Virus record (IMG/VR): IMGVR_UViG_3300020152_000060
Location: 1 to 21,380 of that record
DNA length: 21,380 nucleotides
Strand: one strand, 5' to 3'
From: a virus
Position numbers and translations under genes: made by a program. Of the stretch, positions 6,528-13,923 are shown in pieces; position 1 is the first letter of the stretch, and every line of letters begins with the position of its first letter. Under the pieces are notes generated by a model. It did not search any database. It was given only the letters and a program-made list of their open reading frames with translations, and had not been told where the DNA came from.

Positions 6528-9500
6528 TGGTCAGCCCTGATCGCAAAATCTCGATCCTGCTCAATGGCGGGATCAACAACCGGAGCTTTCCCGAACTCGT
6601 CTCGCCGATTATCCAGCAAGGCGAGTCACCTCCGCTCATTGCGAGTACGAACACACGGCTGAGCAAGCGGCCGGGGACGTGCACGCGCAGCCCTGCGGTG
6701 ACGCAGATCTCCTACTCGGGACCTGGTTATAAGCGCTGGGGGCTCGCTCCCTCATCGGTCGGACGGGTGACGATACGCTACGGCGCGACAGCGTACTTGA
6801 CGACTGTATTCTCGGACGACGGCAGCAGCCCGACAGGTTTTGGCGCGATGTACGGCATGACCTCGTCATACTTCCCGGCGCGCATCGATTCCGCAGGCCC
6901 ACTCGACTCGATTCGCTGCGTCGCGAATATCGCCGTAACATACAACGGGACGAACGACCGCGTCTGGCGCGCGTATCCAGCGATGGACACCACTGGATCC
7001 GTGGTCTCGATCCACGTGGCCGCTTGGACACTCGACGGCCGTTCTCTTTGCGAACCGACACAGGTCACAATCTTCCCATATTCGGCATCTCGAATCGTAT
7101 GGGTGGGGCTAACCAGCCACGGAGCGCTCGGCGACGTGTTGTGGTACACGGGGCCGAACGGCATCTGCTACCGAGGACTCACGCTCTCGGCGCGGACCGC
7201 AAACGTCAACGCGGAGAACGTCGTCGTGGTTCCCGGCGCATCGGCAACAGGCGTCGACGTGCTTTCTGATGGCTCGTCGAGCGTCTATCTAGCGCATTCG
7301 CAAGCCGGCTCCGCTTCGGGGGCCACGCTACGGCGGGTCAACGTCACAACGAATACGACCACGCACAGCGTGACGATTGCCGGCGCACTCGATGGCGGCG
7401 GCGACTGCGCCGTGCACTACGGCACGCTAGCGGGCGTCCCGCGAGTGGCCGTGGCGTTCTCCCGCGTGACGGGAGCGAAGACCACGGCAGCAATCTATGA
7501 CGCGACGTTGGGAGCCGTGGGCGCAGCGACCGAGCTTGACGGCTACGGCGACGTAGCAGTGAAGTTCTGCGAGGAGGGCACACAGCGCCACGTGATGGTG
7601 TTCGTCAGCTCCACATTGGGAGACCTGGCGGGATCGCCCGGCACACTGTTCGCGACAACGTTTCTTGGCACGAGGATTTACTCCGTGAATGCCTCGGCGT
7701 GGCCGACAGTTAGCTACACACGTTCGCTGCCGTGGCTACTCTTGCAGTCGCATGGCGTGCAGTGGTCAGCGAACGGCAACCAGTATGCGATCATGTTCTA
7801 CGGTCGATCGTACGGGAGCACTGGCTACGATCCAGGCAGCGACAACTACGTGGAGGACGCGAGCCACGAGGCGTATTTCCACCTGCCATGGCAAGTCACG
7901 CCGATTGCACGGTACGGCACGGTGCGTGGCATCGCGCAGCCGGCACAGACCTGGACTCACCAAGCGCTCGCGAGTCGCGGGGCGTTCATCGTCGGAGACA
8001 AGATCTTTACGACGTACAAGAAGCAGTCAACGAGCACCACATTTCCGGTGCTGTCAACGGGCCGCTATGTTGTGCTCGACCTCAGCCCGCATCAGCCGCC
8101 ACTCGCGCACGACAAGGACGGTGCCACGCTCATCGCTGCAGCGCTTCCCGTGCAATTCGACGGGTCAGTGTCGATCGAGATGTGTGGGCCTCTGCACGCG
8201 CCAAAGATCGCTTACGAGAACGCTGGCGGCTGGGTGTTGCCCGCCGGCAGCTACCGCTGGTGCGCCGTGTACCAGTGGACCGACGCGGCTGGCAACACGC
8301 ACCGTTCAAAGCCGAGTAACATCGTTTCGCGGACGATGAACGGCACGAGCGATCTCGCCACGATCTACGTGACTGCTCCCGATTCTACCGATGCTTGGAC
8401 CGAGCAGCGTGTCACGATCGTGCTTTACATGAGCGCCGCGAACGGCACGTCCATGCATCACTACGCAGAGCAGGGATCGTACGCTATCGCGCACCCGCTG
8501 ACAGCGTTCACGATCAGTGGCGTCGTGGACACCGCCAAGCCGCAGATCTACTCGAGCGGCGCAGGCGGCGAAGAGATCGCGCCGCAAGTGCCCCCAGCAT
8601 TGCGAGACATTGCTATCGTAGGCTCTCGCGCATGGGCCATCGACGCCGAGATTCCAACGCGGTTCGTGTACAGCAAGTACCGCGTGGCCGGCGTGGGCTA
8701 CGAGTTCTTCCCCGCGGGCGAAATGCAGCTGCCGAGTGGTGCGGGCGAGGCCATGGCGATCCGCGACTGGCAGGGGACCGCGATCATTTTGGCCGAGCGA
8801 GGCGTCTACCAGGTCTCGGGCGACGGACCCAACAACAACAACTCTGGAGGCTCGTTCAGCCCCCCGGTGAAGCTCTCCGAGATCGGCTGCTCGAACACGA
8901 GTAGCGCCGTGTGCTTCCCAGGCGGCATTATCTGGCAGTCGGGAGGGCGCTTTGCGCTGCTCACCGGCGCTGGTGTCGACTACGTGGCCGACTACGCCTG
9001 CACCTACGACGTGTCGCACGCGATCTTACTGCGCCGATACGACGAGGTCCTGTTCTTCAGCGACACCATCGCCGAGATTCGCGTCTACAACTACGCCCGC
9101 AAGGCGTGGTCGACGTGGGACAGCCAGACGCTCGCCGACCCTGTCTCCTGCGCGGCGCTGTGTCCCTGGGACGAAGACATGATCTTTTTGTACTCGTCAA
9201 GCACGGGTATCACGCGTCGGCTCGAGGCCGACACCGTCTCGACCGCCGCCAACATGGTCTGGGACACGGACTGGCTCTTGCTGGGCGGCGACTTCCAGGA
9301 GCACGTGATCCTACGCGATGTGGTGCTGAACGGGACCATCGTCGGCGCGCACGACGTGACGATTGAGGTCTACGTCGACTACGAGACTACCGCATCCCGC
9401 ACGAACACGTGGACCTCATCGCAGCTCGACGCGATCGACGTAGGAGGGCGGTACACGGTGCGGCTCGAGCCGAGCTCGCAGAACTGCCGTGCCGTGCGCA

Positions 9501-9619
9501 TCCGCGTCTACGACACGCGCGTGGCAGGCGAGGGCATGGCGCCGCGCACGCTGACGCTGGTCTACGCGACCAACGGCATTCTCTACGAAGAGGCATTCGT
9601 GCAGGGCTCGCGGGCGTAG
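6527..9619 (+). CDS. Tail nozzle (tubular B / stabilisation-like) protein
   Basis: The nozzle is the main tube of short-tailed phages, below the adaptor. This 1030-residue beta-rich protein opens with ILLNGGINNRSFPEL and NTRLSKRPGTCTRS, the opening typical of podovirus nozzle and stabilisation proteins. A later segment (about 693-740) has IVGSRAWAIDAE, FVYSKYRVAG and YEFFPAGEM, then ILAERGVYQVSG and WQSGGRFALLTG, repeated blade-like motifs consistent with the beta-propeller of T7 gp12-type nozzles. It is longer than T7 gp12 (about 800 residues). The start ATG overlaps the upstream TGA. The stop TAG lies inside the next putative promoter. Third-position AT looks somewhat higher here than in neighbouring genes, as in the tailspike gene. 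Confidence 0.72.
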   Translation: MVSPDRKISILLNGGINNRSFPELVSPIIQQGESPPLIASTNTRLSKRPGTCTRSPAVTQISYSGPGYKRWGLAPSSVGRVTIRYGATAYLTTVFSDDGSSPTGFGAMYGMTSSYFPARIDSAGPLDSIRCVANIAVTYNGTNDRVWRAYPAMDTTGSVVSIHVAAWTLDGRSLCEPTQVTIFPYSASRIVWVGLTSHGALGDVLWYTGPNGICYRGLTLSARTANVNAENVVVVPGASATGVDVLSDGSSSVYLAHSQAGSASGATLRRVNVTTNTTTHSVTIAGALDGGGDCAVHYGTLAGVPRVAVAFSRVTGAKTTAAIYDATLGAVGAATELDGYGDVAVKFCEEGTQRHVMVFVSSTLGDLAGSPGTLFATTFLGTRIYSVNASAWPTVSYTRSLPWLLLQSHGVQWSANGNQYAIMFYGRSYGSTGYDPGSDNYVEDASHEAYFHLPWQVTPIARYGTVRGIAQPAQTWTHQALASRGAFIVGDKIFTTYKKQSTSTTFPVLSTGRYVVLDLSPHQPPLAHDKDGATLIAAALPVQFDGSVSIEMCGPLHAPKIAYENAGGWVLPAGSYRWCAVYQWTDAAGNTHRSKPSNIVSRTMNGTSDLATIYVTAPDSTDAWTEQRVTIVLYMSAANGTSMHHYAEQGSYAIAHPLTAFTISGVVDTAKPQIYSSGAGGEEIAPQVPPALRDIAIVGSRAWAIDAEIPTRFVYSKYRVAGVGYEFFPAGEMQLPSGAGEAMAIRDWQGTAIILAERGVYQVSGDGPNNNNSGGSFSPPVKLSEIGCSNTSSAVCFPGGIIWQSGGRFALLTGAGVDYVADYACTYDVSHAILLRRYDEVLFFSDTIAEIRVYNYARKAWSTWDSQTLADPVSCAALCPWDEDMIFLYSSSTGITRRLEADTVSTAANMVWDTDWLLLGGDFQEHVILRDVVLNGTIVGAHDVTIEVYVDYETTASRTNTWTSSQLDAIDVGGRYTVRLEPSSQNCRAVRIRVYDTRVAGEGMAPRTLTLVYATNGILYEEAFVQGSRA

Positions 9620-9647
9620 GCCAGCGGCAGCACGCAACCGCCACGCT
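9618..9647 (+). promoter_or_regulatory. Putative phage promoter copy 4 (AGGCCAG element), before repeat-protein gene
   Basis: AGGCCAGCGG starts inside the TAG stop of the nozzle gene. A −10-like CACGCT lies at 9642-9647, and exactly six bases separate it from the ATG at 9654, so transcription would start at the A of ATG. There is no Shine-Dalgarno sequence. GCCAGCG (9620-9626) also pairs with CGCTGGC (9644-9650), a dyad that spans both boxes. Confidence 0.55.
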
Positions 9648-9653
9648 GGCGGT

Positions 9654-11666
9654 ATGGCCCTGCCGAGAGCTGACATCCGCAAGAAGCGCCGTGCGGAGCG
9701 GCGCGAGAACAAGCGCCTACGTAAGGAAGGCCCAGCGACCACCTACTACGGCGGCTCGAAGGAGACGCACGACGCGGCCATAGAGCGCGCGCAGCGCCAG
9801 CGCGAGACGATGAACGCGCGCGCCTCGCAAGAGATTGCCGCCTACGACGCGTACGGGCAGGACATGCGGTCGGCGGCGCAGCTCGCCGATGCGGAGTACC
9901 AGCAGCAGCGCGACGTGTCGGCGCTGTCGCGCCTGAGCTCGCAGAACGCGATCGGGGATATCGCGGGCGCTGCACAGTACGGCTCCATGCTGCGTGACGC
10001 GGCGCTCGGCAACAACGACATGCGGATCGCCGGCAACAGCGCGATGGGCATTCGGGACGCCGCCTTGGCGCAGACGAACCTGCAGAACAACGCGCTGCAG
10101 TCGAACAACATGCGCAACCAGGCGCTGGCGCAGACAGACCTACGCCGCGACGCGTTCGCCGCGAACAACCTGCTGGACTCGGCGCTCGCGAGCACGAACC
10201 TCGAGCGCTCCGCGAGCAACGCGAACGCGATCCGCTCGAACGCGCTCGCCACCGGTCCGAACCTGCAGCAGGAGGCCGCGCGCGCTGCCGGCACACGCTC
10301 TGCGGCGCTCGCCCAGACAAACCTCGAGCTGTCCGCCTCGCGTGCGAACCAGCTGCGGGATGCGGCGTTTGCGCAGACCAACCTGGAGGCCGCCTCTGCG
10401 CGCGCGAACGCGGAGCGCAACGCGGCGCTAGGCCGGACAGACCTCGAAGGGTCCGCCTCGAGCGCGAACAACATCCTCGCGGCGGCGCTGGCGAGCGGAG
10501 ATCTCAACCTCGCGGCGAACACGGCGATCGAGAAGAACGACGCGCTGGCGCAGGCTCGGCTCGAGCAGCAGATCGGGACGCTGAACCGCTCGGCGCGCGG
10601 GCTTGCTGGCTCCATGGGGGAGGGCTCGGCGCTCGCGATGCAGGCTGCCATCGCGCAGTCGGGGCTCGGCTCGGCGGACCTGGCCGCGCAGGACCAGATC
10701 GTGCGCGCGCAGATGGCGAACGACATGCGCTATCAAGCCGCGAACCAGCAGATCGCGAACCAGCTCGGGGTGGCGAGTCAGCAGTCTTCGCAAGCGTACA
10801 CGGGCGCGCGCGACCAGGCTGGCAACATCCTGAACGTCGGCAACGCCAACGCGAACCAGACCTACCTCGGCGCGAGCGAGCAGGCGGCGAACCGGCTCAA
10901 CGTGGCGAACGCGAACGCCAACACCGCGTACCAGGGCTCGGCGGACCAGGCGCACAACGTCATCTTCGTGGGCGATGCAAACGCGAACCAGCTCTACGGC
11001 GGTGCGCGCGATCAGCTTGGGGCGAACCTGGACGTAGCGAACGCGAACGCGAACACGGCCTACACGGGTGCGCGTGACCAGGCGGGCAACGTACTGGATG
11101 TGGCCAACTCGAACGCGGACCGCTCGTTCCTTGGATCGCAGTTGCAGACGCGTAACCAGCTGGAGACAGCCAACCTGAACGCGAACCAGTGGTACGACGG
11201 TTCCCGCGATCAGGTCAGCAACATCCTGGACGTTGCTGACGCGAACGCGCAGACGTACTTCGATGCGTACGATCGCCAGGCATACAACGCGCTCGGTGTC
11301 GCCGACGCAAATGCCGAGGGCCGCTACAACAGCGCCGTGGACACGCAGAACGCGTGGAACAACCTGTATGGGCAGAACATCACCGCACAGGCCGCTGCCA
11401 GCAATCGCCAGATCAACTTCAACGACGCGGCGATCAACATGGCCGGCAACACGGTGAACGCGCGCATCGGCCAGCAGCAGCAGGCGCAGCAGAACGAGTT
11501 CAACATGAACATGCTCGCGATGGACCAGCAGGCCGCTGAGAACATGCGCAAGTATCAGATCGCGGTGAACAACAACCCGATGGAGAAGTTCAAGAGCGCG
11601 ATCTTCGACCCGGCGAACCTACGCGGGGCCGAGGGTGGCGATCAGACGTACTTCCACGGGAAGTGA
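9654..11666 (+). CDS. Large repeat-rich virion protein, probable internal/ejection protein
   Basis: The 670 residues are rich in Ala, Asn and Gln. A strongly basic N-terminus (RKKRRAERRENKRLRKE, about 9-25) leads into charged helix, then a 20-residue repeat array (about 114-294, nine copies resembling RSAALAQTNLELSASRANQL), a linker, a second array of 22-residue repeats (about 382-557, eight copies resembling YTGARDQAGNVLDVANANAN), and a Gln-rich helical tail. Aromatic residues head each 22-mer. The protein starts the module between nozzle and tailspike, where podoviruses encode internal virion proteins that travel with the DNA into the host. Long amphipathic helices that assemble a channel or rod would suit such a role, but this is inference. 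It has no recognised enzyme domain. Confidence 0.65.
   Translation: MALPRADIRKKRRAERRENKRLRKEGPATTYYGGSKETHDAAIERAQRQRETMNARASQEIAAYDAYGQDMRSAAQLADAEYQQQRDVSALSRLSSQNAIGDIAGAAQYGSMLRDAALGNNDMRIAGNSAMGIRDAALAQTNLQNNALQSNNMRNQALAQTDLRRDAFAANNLLDSALASTNLERSASNANAIRSNALATGPNLQQEAARAAGTRSAALAQTNLELSASRANQLRDAAFAQTNLEAASARANAERNAALGRTDLEGSASSANNILAAALASGDLNLAANTAIEKNDALAQARLEQQIGTLNRSARGLAGSMGEGSALAMQAAIAQSGLGSADLAAQDQIVRAQMANDMRYQAANQQIANQLGVASQQSSQAYTGARDQAGNILNVGNANANQTYLGASEQAANRLNVANANANTAYQGSADQAHNVIFVGDANANQLYGGARDQLGANLDVANANANTAYTGARDQAGNVLDVANSNADRSFLGSQLQTRNQLETANLNANQWYDGSRDQVSNILDVADANAQTYFDAYDRQAYNALGVADANAEGRYNSAVDTQNAWNNLYGQNITAQAAASNRQINFNDAAINMAGNTVNARIGQQQQAQQNEFNMNMLAMDQQAAENMRKYQIAVNNNPMEKFKSAIFDPANLRGAEGGDQTYFHGK
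9993..10535 (+). repeat. Nine tandem copies of a 20-residue (60-nt) coding repeat
   Basis: Copies begin with R/L at 20-residue steps and follow the form R.AALAQTNL..SA..AN.. ; one copy has 21 residues. DNA copies have diverged, so the selection is on protein. The period differs from the second array in the same gene. Confidence 0.85.
10797..11324 (+). repeat. Eight tandem copies of a 22-residue (66-nt) coding repeat
   Basis: Each copy begins with Tyr or Phe and follows the form Y.GARDQA.N.L.VANANAN.. with no indels across eight units; a decayed ninth (YNSAVDTQN) follows at 11325. A 22-residue period equals two 11-residue turns, as in amphipathic apolipoprotein-like helices. Confidence 0.88.
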
Positions 11667-11672
11667 AGGAGG
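11666..11672 (+). promoter_or_regulatory. Consensus ribosome binding site deciding the next start
   Basis: AAGGAGG, overlapping the upstream TGA, lies 5 nt before ATG 11678. It favours that ATG over the in-frame GTG at 11663. Confidence 0.8.
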
Positions 11673-11677
11673 CGGCA

Positions 11678-12052
11678 ATGCTCAATGGACGTAGCGTGTT
11701 CGGCAACGTCGGCGACGACGAGATGAACCAGGCGCTGGCAAAGACAGGCAGCACGCATCGCGTGGAGCCGTACGCGGGCAACCCCGTGCACATCAACCCG
11801 CAGGGCGAGAAGTTCGTAAAGGACGCTGGCGGCGGCGGCATGAAAGGCATGCTCGGTGGCATCATGGGCGGTGGCGGCGGCGGTGGTGGCGGAGGGGGCT
11901 TCGCCAACGCAGGTGGCAAACCGTACCAATCGCCGCCTGTGGGCGAGACGCAGGCGCAGATGATCGAGCGCCAGTTCGCCCTGCGCAATGCCGCTGAGGC
12001 GCAGCGCAAAGAGCAGCTGTTCTCGCTGGTCGGCAAGGTCTTCGGCTTCTGA
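11678..12052 (+). CDS. Small Gly-rich virion-associated protein
   Basis: This 124-residue protein is not recognised by family. It has an N-terminal segment with MNQALAKTGSTHRV (16-29), a Gly/Met stretch with eleven consecutive Gly residues (64-74), and a C-terminal amphipathic helix ending LFSLVGKVFGF. The N-terminal motif is closely similar to LNDALARTGAEYRV at 47-60 of the next gene's product, so the two may share a binding module. Gene order places it among the probable internal virion proteins. It has the best Shine-Dalgarno sequence in the window, which suggests efficient translation. Confidence 0.65.
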   Translation: MLNGRSVFGNVGDDEMNQALAKTGSTHRVEPYAGNPVHINPQGEKFVKDAGGGGMKGMLGGIMGGGGGGGGGGGFANAGGKPYQSPPVGETQAQMIERQFALRNAAEAQRKEQLFSLVGKVFGF

Positions 12053-12066
12053 GCACGAGGTAACGC

Positions 12067-13923
12067 GTGGACTTCGACTTCAACCCGTACGAGACCGACG
12101 AGGAACGCGCTGCTCGCAAGCGCGCCGAGGTCGCACGCGCGCTCGAGCTGGCTAGCGGCGCCGGGCAGCCACCGGAAGCGGTGGTGCAGGACCGCGTGGG
12201 GATGCTCAACGATGCGCTCGCGCGCACGGGCGCCGAGTACCGAGTGCCAGTCCATGCGCAGGAGGCGCAGGAGCGCTTTGAAGCTCGTGGCGGAACGAAG
12301 CAGCCTATCGCGCAGTTGAACGCCGAGCAGGAGGCAGCGTTGGCGGCAGCACTCCCGCGAGCCCCTGCATCGGGTCCGGTGTCGGCGCCCGAGCCCGAGC
12401 CGGTGAGCCGCACGGAGTTCAACCCGCGCGTGAGCACGCGCCAGCTGCAGGAGGAGTTCACCGGCGCGCAGAACGAGTCGCTCGGCAACTACGCAGCGAG
12501 GAGCGACGTAATCGCAGCGTCCGGCGAGCGTCGAGAGGCGCTCTACGACGAGGCCGAGCAGCTCAACCGCGCCGGCACCGACGAGGCTCGTGCACACACG
12601 GAAGCCGCGCGCGCCGAGCGCGAGCAGTTCGAGCGCCTCGCCGACGAGCGACTGAACAGGCTCGCCGCGCTGGTCGACAACCCTCCCGAGGAGGCGTTCA
12701 ACGCCGGACGCGCCATCATGGGCGCCATCCTGAGCCATGGCAGCAACGGACGCGTGAGCGATGGCCGCGAGGCGATGGCACGCGAGACGGCGATGATGAT
12801 GGCGCGCTGGAAGGCGGAGATTGAGGGCAACAAGGAGCTCGCCGAGGCGTATCTCGGTCGCTCGAAGCATGCGACAGGCAAGGCTTTCGACGATCAGAAG
12901 CTCGACGCTGCGCTGCTCGACATGGCCATGGGCTCCATGAAGGTCGCGCTGGAGCGCGAGAAGGCGGCTGCCGACACCGAGGAGAAGGTCATTGCCGCCG
13001 ACGAGGCGCTGAACACGCTGCGCCAAGGCATGGTGAACAGCGAGCTCATGAAGCGACAGCAGCAGGCAGCGACGCAAGCGGGAGGCCAGCGCTCGAAGCA
13101 GGACGACGAGATCCTGCGCTACCTCGCGGGCCTGCCCGAGGAGCAGCGCTCGGAAGCGGCGATGCAGCTCGGCGGGCGCGCCGTGGAGCTGTGGAAGAAG
13201 GCGCAGGCGAACTTCGCTGGCGATGCGGCGCTCACCGAGAAGCGCACGCAGGCCGTAAAGAATCTCGCCGACGGCAGTCCCGCGAGCAAGGCCGAGCAGA
13301 TCGAGGTGCCTGGGCTGAAGCCGCTCGCGGGCGCCACCGACAAGGACAAGACAGAGGCGCAGAAGATCATGGATGCGCACGCTACGCTGGACGCCTCGCT
13401 CGTCGCGATGAAGAGCCTGCAGGGCAAGGTCGACTCGAACTCGATGAAGGAGTACGAGCTCCAGCATGCACTCGCGGTCGGTGCGTTGAACGGCCTCGCG
13501 AATGCTGGCGTGCTGAACCCTGGCGAGCTGCAGGCTTGGAACAAGCGGCTCCCCAAGCACGCGATCCGCAATGCTACGGACATCGCCACAGGCGGCGAGA
13601 CAGGCGGCATCTCGGGTCGCCTCGGCGCGCTGGTGAATGTCGCGGGCGTGGACGAGGAGGAGTTCTTCGACTCGACACGTTCGCACTTCAAAGCGATCAC
13701 GGACACCAAGCTCCGCACGCACAAGTACGAGCGCGCACCGCTTGACGCGCAGTCAGAGCAGCCGACCGCCCCCGCACGCGCGCCCGCTGGTACGGGAGGC
13801 GGTACCGTGCAGATGCTCTCGCCGAGCGGGCGTCCGTTCGCGATCCCTGCCGATCGGGTAAAGGACGCGGAGGCGAAGGGCTTCAAGCTGCAGCGCTTGG
13901 CGGGCACGAGCGGGGGCTGGTAA
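12067..13923 (+). CDS. Large helical virion protein, probable internal/ejection protein
   Basis: The 618 residues are almost entirely charged helix. The start is GTG at 12067 with GAGG six bases upstream. Features in order: acidic N-terminus (DFDFNPYETDEE), LNDALARTGAEYRV motif (47-60) shared with the preceding protein, a Pro-rich linker (about 97-115), long coiled-coil-like helices (about 120-350), a more globular stretch (about 440-560, containing LQHALAVGALNGLANAGVLNPGELQAWNKRLP) and a C-terminal VQMLSPSGRPFAIP module (about 581-608) that resembles a segment near the N-terminus of the next protein. The stop abuts the next start (TAAGTG). No lytic transglycosylase or peptidase motif is seen. 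The role is inferred from position and from the large helical internal proteins of podoviruses. Confidence 0.62.
   Translation: MDFDFNPYETDEERAARKRAEVARALELASGAGQPPEAVVQDRVGMLNDALARTGAEYRVPVHAQEAQERFEARGGTKQPIAQLNAEQEAALAAALPRAPASGPVSAPEPEPVSRTEFNPRVSTRQLQEEFTGAQNESLGNYAARSDVIAASGERREALYDEAEQLNRAGTDEARAHTEAARAEREQFERLADERLNRLAALVDNPPEEAFNAGRAIMGAILSHGSNGRVSDGREAMARETAMMMARWKAEIEGNKELAEAYLGRSKHATGKAFDDQKLDAALLDMAMGSMKVALEREKAAADTEEKVIAADEALNTLRQGMVNSELMKRQQQAATQAGGQRSKQDDEILRYLAGLPEEQRSEAAMQLGGRAVELWKKAQANFAGDAALTEKRTQAVKNLADGSPASKAEQIEVPGLKPLAGATDKDKTEAQKIMDAHATLDASLVAMKSLQGKVDSNSMKEYELQHALAVGALNGLANAGVLNPGELQAWNKRLPKHAIRNATDIATGGETGGISGRLGALVNVAGVDEEEFFDSTRSHFKAITDTKLRTHKYERAPLDAQSEQPTAPARAPAGTGGGTVQMLSPSGRPFAIPADRVKDAEAKGFKLQRLAGTSGGW

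Noticed and set aside
9620-9650. Hairpin after the nozzle gene as an intrinsic terminator
   Set aside because: The stem has only 7 bp with a 17-base loop and no T-tract, and the next start codon is 4 nt away.
9993-11324. Possible CRISPR or noncoding repeat array
   Set aside because: The repeats are in frame, diverged at DNA level, conserved at protein level and lack spacers.
11663-11677. GTG start at 11663 for the Gly-rich protein
   Set aside because: AAGGAGG lies between this GTG and ATG 11678, at the right distance for the ATG.
11590-13722. A 710-codon open frame on the minus strand
   Set aside because: It spans parts of three tightly coupled plus-strand genes and reads as Arg/Leu/Ala-rich sequence, as expected opposite high-GC coding DNA. 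No ribosome binding site or recognisable domain was found.
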